A stretch of DNA of 64,000 nt, from assembly GCF_902859895.1 (NCBI RefSeq), contig NZ_CADIKM010000021.1, forward strand, positions 26,173 to 90,172, written 5' to 3'. Position 1 is the stretch's first letter; each line of letters starts with the position of its first letter. The position numbers and the translations under genes are program-made. This document shows, piece after piece, positions 8,087 to 18,800 of the stretch. The notes beneath the pieces were generated by a model. The model was not told the origin of the DNA and did not search any database. It saw nothing but the letters and a program-made list of their open reading frames with translations. The DNA is from Pararobbsia alpina (GTDB taxonomy: Bacteria; Pseudomonadota; Gammaproteobacteria; Burkholderiales; Burkholderiaceae).

Positions 8087-10579
8087 TTGAGCAAATACCC
8101 CTATCCGATCCCGAGCCGCGAGGAAATCCTCGGCGTGCTGCGCACGACCGAAGCGCCCCTGGCGGCCAATGACATCGCCGAAGCGCTCGCCATCAAGCGC
8201 CAGGAACGTGAAGGCTTCCTGAAGCGACTCGGCGCGATGGAGCGTGATGGCCAGTTGCGGCTCGACAAGCGCGGCTATTACCTGCTCACGCACCCATCGA
8301 ACTTCGTCGCGGGCCGGATACAGGGCCACCGCGATGGCTACGGTTTCCTGATCCGTGATGATGGCCAGGATGACTTGTTTCTCGTCAATTCGGAAATGCA
8401 AAAGGTCATGCACAACGACCGCGTGCTCGCGCGCATCGTCGGCTACGATCGCCGCGGCCGCCCCGAAGGGCATATCGTCGAGGTCACGGACCGCGCGAAC
8501 CGCCAGGTCATCGGCCGCCTGCTCAACGAAAACGGGGTCTTGCTGGTTGCGCCGGAAGACAAGCGTATCGGCCACGACATCCTCATCACGTCGCGCACGC
8601 AGGGCAAGGCGCGGGTCGGGCAAGTGGTCAGTGTCGAAATCACGGATTTCCCGAGCCGCCATTCGCAGCCGCTCGGCCGCGTGATCGAGGTGCTCGGCGA
8701 GATCGACGATCCGGGCATGGAAATCGAAATCGCGGTGCGCAAGTACGGCGTGCCCTACGAATTCAGTCCCGCCGCGATCGCCAAGTCTGCTCAGCTGCCC
8801 GACGAAGTCCGCCCGGCGGATCTCACTCATCGAGTCGACCTGCGTGATGTGCCGCTCGTGACGATCGACGGCGAGGATGCGCGCGATTTCGACGATGCAG
8901 TCTATTGCGAGCCGCTCAAGGTCGGACGCGGCGAAGGTTTCCGTCTCCTGGTCGCGATCGCGGATGTTTCACACTATGTCACCCCGAACGACCCGCTCGA
9001 TACGGATGCACTCGAACGCAGCACCTCGGTCTATTTCCCGCGCCGGGTCATTCCGATGCTGCCGGAAAAGCTGTCGAACGGCCTGTGTTCGCTGAATCCC
9101 GAAGTCGACCGCTGCGTGCTGGTCTGCGACATGGTCATCACGAGCAAGGGCGACGTCAAGGCTTACCAGTTCTATCCGGCGGTCATGCATTCGGCGGCGC
9201 GGCTGACCTATACGGAAGTCGCGGCGGTGCTCGGCAATACCAAGGGGCCGGAAGCAGCAAAGCGCGCCCATCTGCTGCCGCATCTCCAGAATCTCTACGG
9301 TGTGTACAAGTCGCTGTTACACGCGCGCCAGAAACGGGGTGCGATCGACTTCGACACGACTGAAACGTACATCGTCTGCAATGCGCAAGGCAAGATCGAG
9401 CAGATCGTGCCGCGCACGCGCAACGATGCCCACAAGCTGATCGAAGAATGCATGCTGTCGGCCAATGTTTGCGCGGCCGACTTCATGAAGCGCAACAAGC
9501 ATTCGGGCCTCTATCGGATCCACGCGGGACCGACCGAGGAAAAGCTCGCGAACCTGCGCACCTTCCTGCGCGGCATGGGCCTCACGCTCGGCGGCAACGA
9601 CAAGCCGCATGCGAGCGACTACGCGGCGCTGATGGCGCAGGTCCGCACGCGGCCCGATGCGCAGATGCTCCAGTCGATGATGCTGCGTTCGATGCAGCAG
9701 GCCGTCTACAATCCGGACAATATCGGCCACTTCGGGCTCGCCTACGATGCCTACGCGCACTTCACGAGTCCGATTCGCCGCTATCCCGATTTGCTGACTC
9801 ACCGCGTGATCCGCGCGATCCTCTCACGCCGCAAGTACCACCCGGAACTCTCGCACGATGTCACGCTGAGCACATCGCTGTCGCCGGCCGCGCGTGCCAT
9901 GCAGCGCGAGGACGACACCTCGCGCGGTCGCGCGCGCTCGACCAATGCGATCTGGGAAGAGCTCGGCATGCACTGCTCGGCCAATGAGCGCCGTGCCGAT
10001 GAAGCGTCTCGCGACGTTGAAGCCTGGCTCAAGTGTTACTTCATGCGTGACAAGCTCGGCGAGGAATATGGCGGCATGGTCAGTGGTGTCACGTCGTTCG
10101 GCATCTTCGTGCAGCTCGACTCGCTGTTCATCGAAGGGCTCGTCCATGTCACCGAGCTCGGCTCGGACTACTTCCAGTACGACGAGGTCAAGAATGAACT
10201 GCGCGGCGAACGCACGGGCATTCGCTACCGGCTGTCGGATCGCGTCAGGGTCCAGGTCAGCCGGGTCGACCTCGATGCGCGGAAGATCGATTTCCGTCTG
10301 GTTCGCGATACGCCGGTCAAGCCAGGGCAGGGCTCTCGCGGTGCGTCGGACAAGCCGGAGCGCACGGCGGCGCTCGAGCGCGCGGATGCCCCGACTGGCG
10401 GCCCGTCCATTCGCGAATTCAATGGTGCAGGCCGTCCGCAGCGCGGCGGTTCGCGTCAGCCGGCTCAGCAGCAAACTTCGGCGCCGGTCGCCGAGGCGGG
10501 TCGTTCATCCCGCCCGGCAGCGAAGAAGCGCGCGGCAAGTCCGGCAGCCAAGAAACGGACACGCAGCAGCAAGCATTGA
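8087..10579 (+). CDS. rnr: Ribonuclease R
   Basis: Predicted 830-residue 3'-5' exoribonuclease that degrades structured RNA. In order: an N-terminal winged-helix region (IPSREEILGVLR), cold-shock/OB domains, the RNB catalytic domain, an S1 domain (GGMVSGVTSFGIFVQL) and a Lys/Arg-rich tail. The catalytic acidic cluster DGEDARDFDD is at 261-270 (Asp261, Asp267, Asp269, Asp270). Start uncertain: TTG 8087 gives the family-like MSKYPYPIPSREE, while ATG 8015 would add 24 residues; the sequence around 8015 looks more like a promoter than coding DNA. The S1 and RNB regions are intact. Confidence 0.93.
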   Translation: MSKYPYPIPSREEILGVLRTTEAPLAANDIAEALAIKRQEREGFLKRLGAMERDGQLRLDKRGYYLLTHPSNFVAGRIQGHRDGYGFLIRDDGQDDLFLVNSEMQKVMHNDRVLARIVGYDRRGRPEGHIVEVTDRANRQVIGRLLNENGVLLVAPEDKRIGHDILITSRTQGKARVGQVVSVEITDFPSRHSQPLGRVIEVLGEIDDPGMEIEIAVRKYGVPYEFSPAAIAKSAQLPDEVRPADLTHRVDLRDVPLVTIDGEDARDFDDAVYCEPLKVGRGEGFRLLVAIADVSHYVTPNDPLDTDALERSTSVYFPRRVIPMLPEKLSNGLCSLNPEVDRCVLVCDMVITSKGDVKAYQFYPAVMHSAARLTYTEVAAVLGNTKGPEAAKRAHLLPHLQNLYGVYKSLLHARQKRGAIDFDTTETYIVCNAQGKIEQIVPRTRNDAHKLIEECMLSANVCAADFMKRNKHSGLYRIHAGPTEEKLANLRTFLRGMGLTLGGNDKPHASDYAALMAQVRTRPDAQMLQSMMLRSMQQAVYNPDNIGHFGLAYDAYAHFTSPIRRYPDLLTHRVIRAILSRRKYHPELSHDVTLSTSLSPAARAMQREDDTSRGRARSTNAIWEELGMHCSANERRADEASRDVEAWLKCYFMRDKLGEEYGGMVSGVTSFGIFVQLDSLFIEGLVHVTELGSDYFQYDEVKNELRGERTGIRYRLSDRVRVQVSRVDLDARKIDFRLVRDTPVKPGQGSRGASDKPERTAALERADAPTGGPSIREFNGAGRPQRGGSRQPAQQQTSAPVAEAGRSSRPAAKKRAASPAAKKRTRSSKH

Positions 10580-10636
10580 TCGGGCGCGCTGCTGGCGGAC
10601 TTCAGCCGGCGGCGCCAGACAACGTGCGGTGCCCCT

Positions 10637-10813
10637 CAGACAGGGGCATTTGGCGCTGGCACGATGCGTCTCGATGATGCTGACTGTCCTGCACCGGAGC
10701 TGCCTTGGACCCGCCCTGGATCCCGCCCGGGATCCGAGCACCCCGTCGGCTACCCGGCCGCGTGTGGCACTGCGACGTCCGTCTGACAGGGACGTTTAGT
10801 GCTGGCACAATGC
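10637..10813. repeat. Two copies of a 31-bp hairpin-associated direct repeat
   Basis: 10637-10667 and 10783-10813 match at 25 of 31 positions, sharing GACAGGG and GCTGGCAC. Each copy overlaps a small hairpin (GCCCCT/AGGGGC at 10631-10647; ACGTCC/GGACGT at 10775-10795). The first may act as the rnr terminator. Between them lies a palindrome, GGATCCCG-CC-CGGGATCC (10718-10735). No gene is seen in 10580-10914. Confidence 0.6.
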
Positions 10814-10914
10814 CCCGCAACAGTGTGGGCTAAACCGGTCGGGCTGAAATCTCCGGCTTGAAGCCTTCAGGTTAAAGCCACATCATTTCTATTCATTTGA
10901 AGGACAACATCTCG

Positions 10915-11670
10915 ATGGCGCGTCTCAAGGTTCTCTACGGTTTCCATGCGGTCACGGCCCGAATGCGGCATGACGCGTCGACGATCGAGGAGATTCTCTA
11001 CGACCCGACCCGGCGCGATCGCCGGATGCTCGATTTTCTCGCACAGGCTGAGAAGCTCGGGGTGCGTGCGATCGCGGCCGATGCCCAGCGGCTCCAGGGC
11101 CTGACGGGCAGCGACCGTCATCAGGGTGTGGTCGCCCGAGCGGGCGATGTCGCGCTCGCGCAGAACCTCGCCGAACTGCTCGATTCAGTCGTGGGGCCAC
11201 CCCTGCTGCTGGTGCTCGACGGCGTGACCGATCCGCACAACCTCGGCGCCTGCCTGCGAGTAGCGGATGCGGCGGGGGCGCATGCAGTCATCGCGCCGCG
11301 CGACCGCGCGGTCGGCCTCAATGCAACGGCGGCGAAGGTGGCGAGCGGCGCCGCGGAAACCGTCCCGTACATCACGGTGACGAACCTCGCACGCGCGCTT
11401 CGCGAATTGCAGGAAGCGGGCGTTTGGGTGATCGGCACGGACGATGCGGCCACCGAAAGCCTGTATGAAACGAAGCTCGAAGGTCCGATCGCGCTCGTGA
11501 TGGGTGCCGAGGGGGAGGGGATGCGCCGTCTGACGCGCGATACGTGCGACAGCCTGATGCATATCCCGATGTTCGGCAGCGTCGAAAGCCTGAATGTGTC
11601 CGTCGCGAGCGGCGTGTGTCTGTTCGAATCTGTCCGGCAGCGAGCCGCTGTCGGCGTTACCAAGCGCTAG
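10915..11670 (+). CDS. rlmB: 23S rRNA (guanosine-2'-O-)-methyltransferase RlmB
   Basis: Predicted 251-residue SPOUT-family methyltransferase that 2'-O-methylates G2251 of 23S rRNA (E. coli numbering). An N-terminal L30e-like substrate-binding domain (about 1-80) precedes the SPOUT domain with its three motifs: [15 protein letters not shown] near 105, the GAEGEGM segment near 195 and [14 protein letters not shown] near 223. The trefoil knot lies at the C-terminus. ATG 10915 is preferred (GAAGGA upstream); an in-frame TTG at 10897 is less likely. The rnr-rlmB pairing is common. Confidence 0.95.
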   Translation: MARLKVLYGFHAVTARMRHDASTIEEILYDPTRRDRRMLDFLAQAEKLGVRAIAADAQRLQGLTGSDRHQGVVARAGDVALAQNLAELLDSVVGPPLLLVLDGVTDPHNLGACLRVADAAGAHAVIAPRDRAVGLNATAAKVASGAAETVPYITVTNLARALRELQEAGVWVIGTDDAATESLYETKLEGPIALVMGAEGEGMRRLTRDTCDSLMHIPMFGSVESLNVSVASGVCLFESVRQRAAVGVTKR

Positions 11671-11675
11671 CGACC

Positions 11676-12452
11676 ATGATTCCACGCGCATTCGCAGACG
11701 GCCAGCCGCTGACGCGTGCGCGTGACTGGATCGCGAATGCGAACCATCTGTTCGTGCTGACAGGGGCAGGCGTCTCGGCTGAAAGCGGCGTGCCAACTTT
11801 CCGCGATTCGCAAACGGGGCTTTGGTCCCGGTACGATCCGACTCAGTTGGCCACTCCCGCGGCGTTCGAGCGCGACCCCGGTCTCGTCTGGCAGTGGTAC
11901 GCCCATCGTCGCGAACTGGTGCAGCGGGCTCAGCCGAATGCGGCTCATTTCGCGCTGGCGGCGTGGCACAAGCACAAGCGCATGACGCTTGCGACGCAGA
12001 ATGTCGATGGCCTGCATGCACGTGCGGGCAGTGCGAGTGTGATTGAACTGCACGGGAATCTGTTTGTGGATCGCTGGCACCGCGGCTGCGGCCGATGCGC
12101 GACGAAGCTCGCTGAGCCCGTAGGGGAGGGCCAGCCGCCACAGTGCAAGACCTGCGGTGCGCGCGTGCGGCCCGCCGTGGTCTGGTTTGGCGAGTCCTTG
12201 CCTGAGCAGCCCTTCAGGAAAGCTCAAGATGCCGCGGCGGTTTCGGATGTCTGTCTCGTCATCGGCACCTCGGGCATGGTCTATCCGGCAGCCGCATTGC
12301 CGACGGTCGCGGCCGAACACGGTGCGCGCGTCATTGTCGTCAATCCCGAGCGCAGCGATCTCGACCATGACGCGGACATCGTGCTTTACCGTAAGGCTGC
12401 CGAATGTCTGCCGATGTTGCTCGCGAACCCGTATGACGTTGCAGCGTCGTGA
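11676..12452 (+). CDS. NAD-dependent protein deacylase (sirtuin, CobB-like)
   Basis: Predicted 258-residue Sir2-family enzyme that removes acyl groups from lysines using NAD+. Seen: the NAD-binding GAGVSAESGVPTFR (about 30-43), catalytic region QNVDGLH and LHG histidine, and a zinc site CGRC...CKTC. The YAHR segment near residue 75 places Tyr and Arg as in SIRT5/CobB enzymes that also remove succinyl and malonyl groups, so broad deacylase activity is inferred. It starts 5 bp after rlmB and probably shares its transcript. Confidence 0.92.
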   Translation: MIPRAFADGQPLTRARDWIANANHLFVLTGAGVSAESGVPTFRDSQTGLWSRYDPTQLATPAAFERDPGLVWQWYAHRRELVQRAQPNAAHFALAAWHKHKRMTLATQNVDGLHARAGSASVIELHGNLFVDRWHRGCGRCATKLAEPVGEGQPPQCKTCGARVRPAVVWFGESLPEQPFRKAQDAAAVSDVCLVIGTSGMVYPAAALPTVAAEHGARVIVVNPERSDLDHDADIVLYRKAAECLPMLLANPYDVAAS

Positions 12453-12491
12453 TTTAAACTACTGGCCTCAGCCATTCTGCGGTACCCGCTC

Positions 12492-13178
12492 ATGACCCAA
12501 GACGAACTCAAACACCTGGTCGGCCGCGCGGCCGCCAACTATGTGCTGTCCAACGTCGCGCAAGGCGCGGTGGTGGGTGTCGGCACCGGCTCGACGGTCA
12601 ACTTCTTCATCGATGAACTCGCCGCAATGAAGGACCGCTTCCGCGGCGCGATCTCGAGTTCGATCGCGAGTACTGAGCGTCTGAAAAAGCATGGTATTTC
12701 CGTGCTCGAACTCGATGAGATCGAAACGCTGCCGGTCTATGTCGATGGCGCGGATGAGATCGATCACAGCGGCCATATGATCAAGGGTGGCGGTGGTGCG
12801 CTCACGCGCGAGAAGATTGTCGCGATGGTCGCGCAGACCTTTGTGTGCATCGTCGATGAAAGCAAGCGGGTCGACCGGCTCGGCAAGTTTCCACTGCCGG
12901 TCGAGGTGATCCCGATGGCGCGCGCGGCACTGATGCGCAGGCTTGCCGCGCTGGGCGGCGAGCCTGTGGTGCGCCTTGCCAAGGATCAGTCGGTCTTTGT
13001 GACGGACAATGGCAACACGATCATCGATGTGCATGGCCTTCGGATCGATGATCCTGAAGCCCTCGAAGCGGAAATCAATGGGTGGCCCGGCATCGTGACG
13101 GTCGGACTGTTCGCGCAACGCGGCGCGAATATCTGCCTGTTGGGAAGCGCGAAGGGCGTCGAACGGATCGACTACTGA
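12492..13178 (+). CDS. rpiA: Ribose-5-phosphate isomerase A
   Basis: Predicted 228-residue cytosolic isomerase interconverting ribose-5-phosphate and ribulose-5-phosphate in the pentose phosphate pathway. Family motifs are present: [13 protein letters not shown] (about 33), the catalytic DGADEID (about 84) and [13 protein letters not shown] (about 97). Length matches RpiA. It lies 39 bp after the sirtuin gene in the same direction. Confidence 0.97.
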   Translation: MTQDELKHLVGRAAANYVLSNVAQGAVVGVGTGSTVNFFIDELAAMKDRFRGAISSSIASTERLKKHGISVLELDEIETLPVYVDGADEIDHSGHMIKGGGGALTREKIVAMVAQTFVCIVDESKRVDRLGKFPLPVEVIPMARAALMRRLAALGGEPVVRLAKDQSVFVTDNGNTIIDVHGLRIDDPEALEAEINGWPGIVTVGLFAQRGANICLLGSAKGVERIDY

Positions 13179-13207
13179 ACAAGCGATTTTCGCTTTTCTC
13201 AAATCGT

Positions 13208-13405
13208 ATGGCGAAATCGCGCAAACCAAAAATCCTGTGTCTCGACGCGGGCACGCTCGCGAGATACAAGGATCGAGTCGTCAGGGTGAAGGGCGAGGCG
13301 CGCGGCCAGCGTTCGATGATCGAATGGGTCGCGCACGACGGTACGCACCAGCGCAGTACTGTCAAGTGGAAGAGCCTGGCCCCGCTCGAGGACCAGTTGT
13401 TCTGA
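13208..13405 (+). CDS. Small basic conserved hypothetical protein
   Basis: Predicted 65 residues, Lys/Arg-rich, beginning MAKSRKPKILCLD. No membrane segment or known motif. The fold is probably one small beta-rich domain (YKDRVVRVKGEARG...STVKWKSLAPL). The ATG at 13208 lies 29 bp after rpiA; no strong ribosome binding site is seen. Function unknown. Confidence 0.6.
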   Translation: MAKSRKPKILCLDAGTLARYKDRVVRVKGEARGQRSMIEWVAHDGTHQRSTVKWKSLAPLEDQLF

Positions 13406-13430
13406 GTGGTGAGCAAAACTCGGTCGAGAT

Positions 13431-14075
13431 TCAACTCGACTTGATAATCGCGTCCCTGACCAGTGCCGCTACCTCGGCATCCACGGGGTTACCCGTCTTC
13501 GACAGCCCCGCGACGACCCCGAGCCGGTCATCCGTGGTCCGGTTCTGACTCATCTTCCACTTGCCGATGATTCGGTCGACCCGAATCTCGATGCCGACGA
13601 TCTTTTCGATCATCTGCTCGAGATAGTCGGCCGGAGCATCCCCCATCTTCCACGGTGTCGGCTGGCTCTGTTCCATCCGGCGGGTCAGCCGCGCGACGAG
13701 ACCGCGCACCCAGCGTGGATCATCGATCGGCACGAGCCGCCCATGCACATGGACCACCGCGTAGTTGTAGGTCGGCACGACTTCGTGGGTGACCTGCTTG
13801 CTCGGATACCAGTTCGGCGAGATATAGGCCGACGGACCCTCGAAGATCACCAGCGCGTCAGTGCCGTCGCGGCTCAGCGAGGCCATCGTGTTCATGCGTG
13901 CGCAATGTCCACGCAGCACGACGCGTCCGTCCGGCTCGATATCGAGTTCGAATGGAAGGTGATTCGCATCGAAACCGTCGTCGGTATGCACGACGACGGC
14001 GCCGAGCGGATTCGAACGAATCAGCGCGTGCAGGGCTTCGGGGCGGTTCTCAGCAAATGCCTCGGGCAGATACAT
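13431..14075 (-). CDS. PaiB-like FMN-binding protein
   Basis: Predicted 214-residue protein of the PaiB/FMN-binding split-barrel family. Typical segments are the start MYLPEAF, ANHLPFELD, FEGPSAYISPNWYPSK and the C-terminal GIEIRVDRIIGKWKMSQNR. Family members are annotated as transcriptional regulators or flavin-dependent proteins; PaiB in Bacillus affects protease and sporulation genes. No DNA-binding motif is evident, so only FMN binding is likely. It converges on the small gene to its left. Confidence 0.88.
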   Translation of the reverse strand: MYLPEAFAENRPEALHALIRSNPLGAVVVHTDDGFDANHLPFELDIEPDGRVVLRGHCARMNTMASLSRDGTDALVIFEGPSAYISPNWYPSKQVTHEVVPTYNYAVVHVHGRLVPIDDPRWVRGLVARLTRRMEQSQPTPWKMGDAPADYLEQMIEKIVGIEIRVDRIIGKWKMSQNRTTDDRLGVVAGLSKTGNPVDAEVAALVRDAIIKSS

Positions 14076-14097
14076 GGGGACTCCCGCGATGACCGGC

Positions 14098-14370
14098 TCA
14101 GGCGTTGGGTGGAACGTAGCCGGATGCCGTATCGGCGCCTTCGCCGAACAGGAATTTCTCGGTCTGCTTGATCAGATACTGGCGCGCGCGCGAATCGGCC
14201 ATGTTCAAGCGGTTTTCGTTGATCAGCATGGTCTGCTGCTTGAGCCAGGCTTGCCACGCTTCTTTCGAGATGCTTTCGTAAATGCGCTTGCCGAGCTCGC
14301 CGGGGACTGGCGGGAAATCGAGACCTTCAGCATCCTTGTCCAGTTTTGCGCAATGAACTGTGCGTGCCAT
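14098..14370 (-). CDS. yggX: Probable Fe(2+)-trafficking protein YggX
   Basis: Predicted 90-residue protein beginning [10 protein letters not shown], with the conserved single cysteine near the N-terminus and the segments [15 protein letters not shown] and [15 protein letters not shown]. YggX helps protect Fe-S clusters and is linked to iron supply and oxidative stress. Length and motifs match the family throughout. It lies upstream of the PaiB-like gene and downstream of argA on the same strand. Confidence 0.96.
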   Translation of the reverse strand: MARTVHCAKLDKDAEGLDFPPVPGELGKRIYESISKEAWQAWLKQQTMLINENRLNMADSRARQYLIKQTEKFLFGEGADTASGYVPPNA

Positions 14371-14511
14371 CGTAGTGCTTCTCCAATCTTGGGTGGACGC
14401 GCGAGGCGTCCGGTGGGGTGTCGGCGTCCGTCTGCGCGGACGCTTTCGAATCGGGGCCAGGCCGGGCTCGCGCCAAGCCTTGTCAAGCGCGATGCATGCC
14501 TGCGGCGCGAG

Positions 14512-15858
14512 CTACAACTGCTTCATCAATACCAGTGATCTTCGCTGAAAGTTATAGAACCTTCGACGGTCTTCGGGCAAATCTTCAACGCTCGCCTTGA
14601 CGAAGCCGCGCTTGAGGAACCAGTGCTCGGTGCGCGTCGTCAGCACGAAGATCCGTGTCAGACCGCGTGCGCGGGCACGTTGCTCGATGCGCTTGAGCAG
14701 GCGCTCGCCGTCACCCGAGCCCTGTGCCTCCGGTGCGACGGTCAGGCAGGCCATCTCGCCGATGCGGTCCTGCGGATACGGATAAAGCGCCGCACAGCCG
14801 AACAGAACGCCGTCATGCTCGATCACCGAGAAATGGTCGATGTCGCGTTCGATCTGGTGGCGTCCGCGGCGCACCAGCGTGCCGTCGACCTCGAGCGGTT
14901 CGATCAGTTGGAGAATGCCGCCGACGTCGTCTGACGAGGCTTCACGCAGGCTCTCGAGGTTCTCGTACGAGATCATCGTGCCGACGCCGTCGTGCAGGAA
15001 CAGCTCGAGCAACACGCTGCCGTCGAGCGAATACGGCACCATGTGCGCGCGCGGCACGCCGCCGCGGCACGAGCGAATCGCGTGTTTGAGGTAGGACGCT
15101 TCGTCGCTTTCCGGCAACATCGTCTCGTGGATCTGCTGGGCTTCCTCGAGCGAAAGTTCGCGGCGCAGTTCGCCTTCTTCGTCGGCGATACCCGGCATTT
15201 CGGTCAGGAAGATCAGCTTGTCGGCGCGCAAGGCGATCGCCACCGATGAGGCGACATCTTCCATCGACAGATTGAAAGCTTCGCCCGTCGGCGAGAAGCC
15301 GAGCGGGGAGAGCAGCACCATCTTGCGGCTCGAGAGCGACTGCCGCAGCGAATCGGCATCGATCTTGCGCACGACGCCCGTATGCTGAAAATCTACCCCT
15401 TCGAGAATCCCGACCGGCCGCGCCGTCACGAAATTGCCCGAGATGATGCTGATGCGCGCATGTGCCATCGGCGTATTCGGCAGACCTTGGCTGATTGCCG
15501 CCTCGATATCGAGGCGCACTTCGCCAGCGGCTTCCTTCGCGGCTTCGAGCGCGCGCAAGTCGGTGATGCGCATGCCGAGCGCGAACTCCGAGACCACGCG
15601 GTGAAGCTGGAGCTGCTCCTCGACCTGGGGCCGCGAACCGTGTACCAACACGATCTGCATGCCCATCGCGTGCAGCAGCGCGAGATCCTGTACCAGTGCG
15701 TTCAGGCCGCCTTCCTTCACGAGCTCGCCGCCGAACGCGACCACGAAGGTCTTGTTGCGGAACGCGTGAATATACGGAGCGACCGATCGCAGCCATTCGA
15801 CGAATTGCGAGTGGTTGGTGGTTTCGGGCAGGCTGACGAGATCGGTTTGCGAATTCAT
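14512..15858 (-). CDS. argA: Amino-acid N-acetyltransferase (N-acetylglutamate synthase)
   Basis: Predicted 448-residue fusion of an amino-acid-kinase-like domain (about 1-290) and a C-terminal GNAT acetyltransferase domain (about 300-448). It makes N-acetylglutamate from glutamate and acetyl-CoA, the first step of arginine biosynthesis. Seen: FVVAFGGELV, the kinase-like LVHGSRPQVEEQL, and the GNAT acetyl-CoA loop VAPEAQGSGDGERLL. ATG 15858 is used because the family N-terminus starts there. It diverges from hrpA with only 22 bp between starts, so the promoters must overlap. Confidence 0.95.
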   Translation of the reverse strand: MNSQTDLVSLPETTNHSQFVEWLRSVAPYIHAFRNKTFVVAFGGELVKEGGLNALVQDLALLHAMGMQIVLVHGSRPQVEEQLQLHRVVSEFALGMRITDLRALEAAKEAAGEVRLDIEAAISQGLPNTPMAHARISIISGNFVTARPVGILEGVDFQHTGVVRKIDADSLRQSLSSRKMVLLSPLGFSPTGEAFNLSMEDVASSVAIALRADKLIFLTEMPGIADEEGELRRELSLEEAQQIHETMLPESDEASYLKHAIRSCRGGVPRAHMVPYSLDGSVLLELFLHDGVGTMISYENLESLREASSDDVGGILQLIEPLEVDGTLVRRGRHQIERDIDHFSVIEHDGVLFGCAALYPYPQDRIGEMACLTVAPEAQGSGDGERLLKRIEQRARARGLTRIFVLTTRTEHWFLKRGFVKASVEDLPEDRRRFYNFQRRSLVLMKQL

Positions 15859-15880
15859 GGCGGGATTATAATGCGCGCCC

Positions 15881-18800
15881 ATGTCGAATGTCGGTGAAAG
15901 CGCGCCACCTAAGGCGCCCGGCCCAAGGCCGAAACACGTACCGCGGTCTGCCCGCACGATTGTCGCGAATCCCGTGCCGCCGATCGAGTTCCCGCCCGAG
16001 CTGCCCGTCAGCGGCAGGCGGGAGGAGATCGCACGCGCCATTGCGAAACACCAGGTGGTGATCGTGTCCGGTGAGACTGGCTCGGGAAAAACCACCCAGC
16101 TCCCGAAAATCTGCCTCTCGCTCGGCCGCGGACGCGGGGCGGGCGGCACGGGGCTGATCGGCCATACCCAGCCGCGGCGGATCGCCGCGAGTGCGACCGC
16201 GCGGCGCATTGCCGACGAACTCAAGTCGCCGTTCGGGGAGGTCGTGGGCTACAAGGTCCGGTTCAACGACAACCTCGCGGCCGGCGCATCGGTCAAGCTG
16301 ATGACCGACGGGATCCTGCTCGCCGAGACGCAGACCGATCCGCTGCTGCGCGCCTACGACACGCTGATCATCGACGAGGCGCATGAACGCAGCCTCAATA
16401 TCGATTTCCTGCTCGGCTATCTCAAGCAGATCCTGCCGCGGCGGCCGGACCTGAAGCTGATCATCACGTCGGCGACCATCGACGCCGACCGCTTCGCACG
16501 CCATTTTGGGGACGCGGACACACCGGCACCGGTGATCGAGGTCAGCGGCCGGATGTACCCGGTTGAAGTCCGCTACCGGCCGGTGGCCGACGACTCCGGA
16601 CCGCGCGCGGGTTCGAACCCGCGCCACGGGTCGGCCTCTGGGGCAGGCTCCGGTTCAGGCGGCCCGAGCGGCACGGGTGGCGGTGCGCGCGCGGGCGGCG
16701 GGGGGCCTGGCTCCGCGCAGTCCGGCCGCGCTTCGGAGAAAACAGCCCGAGCACAGGAACGCGACCTGCACGATGCGATCGTCGACGCGGTCGATGAGCT
16801 CTGCCGCGAAGGTCCGGGCGATGTGCTCGTGTTCCTGCCGGGCGAGCGCGAGATACGCGATGCGGCCGAAGCGTTGCGCAAGCACCATCCCCCGCATACC
16901 GAGATCCTGCCCTTGTTTGCGCGGCTTTCCGCCGCCGAGCAGGAGCGCGTGTTCCGAACCTCGAACGCGCGCCGTATCGTGCTTGCGACCAATGTCGCAG
17001 AAACGTCGTTGACGGTGCCGGGTGTCCGGTACGTGGTGGACACGGGCATGGCCCGGGTCAAGCGGTATTCGTATCGGAACAAGGTCGAGCAGTTGCAGAT
17101 CGAGCCGGTTTCCCAGGCGGCAGCCAATCAGCGGGCCGGTCGCTGCGGACGGGTGGCGGACGGCGTCTGTATCCGTCTTTACGAGGAAACGGATTTTGTC
17201 GCGCGGCCGCGCTTCACCGATCCCGAAATCCTGCGTTCTTCGCTGGCCGCGGTGATTCTCCGGATGAAGTCGCTGAACCTGACGGAGATCGACGAGTTTC
17301 CGTTTATCGAACCGCCGCCGGGCCGTGCAATTGCCGATGGCTATCAACTGCTCAACGAGCTCGGCGCGACTGACGACGAGAACGTGCTGACGCCGAGTGG
17401 CCGCGAGCTTGCGCGCCTGCCGCTCGATCCGCGGATCGGCCGCATGATTCTCGCGGCCCGCGACCACCAGGCGCTCAGCGAATTGTTGATCATCGCGAGC
17501 GCTGTGTCGGTCCAGGACCCGCGCGATCGGCCCATCGAGGCGCAGGAGGCGGCCGATCAGGCCCACAAGAAATTCGCCGATGAGCGATCGGAATTCCTCG
17601 GCTGGCTCAAGATCTGGAAATGGTTCGAGGAAGCCGTCGCGCACAAGAAGTCGAACCGGCAGCTCGTCGACGCCTGCCGCGCGAACTTCCTTTCGCATCT
17701 CCGGCTGCGCGAGTGGCGCGATGTGCATAGTCAGTTGTTGACTGTCGTGAGGGAGGCGGGCTGGCGGCTGAACGAATCGGAAGCGACGTTCGAGCAGATT
17801 CACTGGTCACTGCTGACGGGTCTGCTCGGCAATATCGGCGTGAAGGCCGATGACGAACCGTATTACCTCGGCGCGCGCGGGATCAAGTTCCATCTATGGC
17901 CCGGCTCGGCGCTCGTCAAAAAGGCCGGCCGCTGGGTCGTCGCAGGCGAGCTGGTCGAGACGAGCCGCCTGTTCGCGCGCGGCATCGCGAAGATCGAGCC
18001 CGAATGGCTCGAGAAGGTCGGCCCTCATCTGTTGCGCAAATCCCTCTCCGAGCCCCATTGGGAAAAGAAGGCCGCGCAGGTCGCGGCCTATGAGCGCGGC
18101 ACGCTTTATGGGCTGACGGTCTATAACCGGCGTCGTGTCGCGTTCGGACGACAGGATCCGGCGCGTGCACGCGAATTGTTCATTCGGGGCGCGCTGGTCG
18201 AGGGCGAATTCGAGACCCGGCTGCCGTTTTTCGCGCACAACCGCAAGCTGCTGGCCGATATCGAACAGCTCGAACACAAGTCGCGGCGCCAGGACGTGCT
18301 CGTCGACGACGAACTGATCTACGCGTACTACGACCAGGCGCTGCCCGACGGCTTGTACACGGGCGTCGACTTCGAGAAGTGGTACCGGGAAGCCTCGAAA
18401 CAGAACTCGCGGCTCCTGTTCCTCCAGCGCGACGACCTGATGCGCCACGAGGCGGCCGGCGTGACGACCGAGCTGTTTCCGAAAAAGACCACGATAGCCG
18501 GCGTCGAGATGGGGCTGTCCTACCATTTCGAGCCCGGCTCGCCACGCGACGGCGTGACCCTGAGCGTGCCGCTCTATGCGCTGAACCAGGTCGATGCGCG
18601 CCGCTGCGAATGGCTCGTGCCGGGCATGCTGAAGGAAAAGGCCCAACTGCTGCTCAAGTCCTTGCCGCAAAAACTGCGCCGGCATTGCGTGCCGTTGCCG
18701 AACTACGCCGCGGGGTTCGTCGACCGTGCCAAATACGGCATCGGTGGCCTCGTCGATGCGCTGATCGCCGATGTGCGCGAGCAGGTTCAAGTCCAGGCCA

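Noticed and set aside
10651..10670. TGGCAC resembling a sigma-54 -24 element
   Set aside because: No GC element at the proper 10-nt spacing in either repeat copy.
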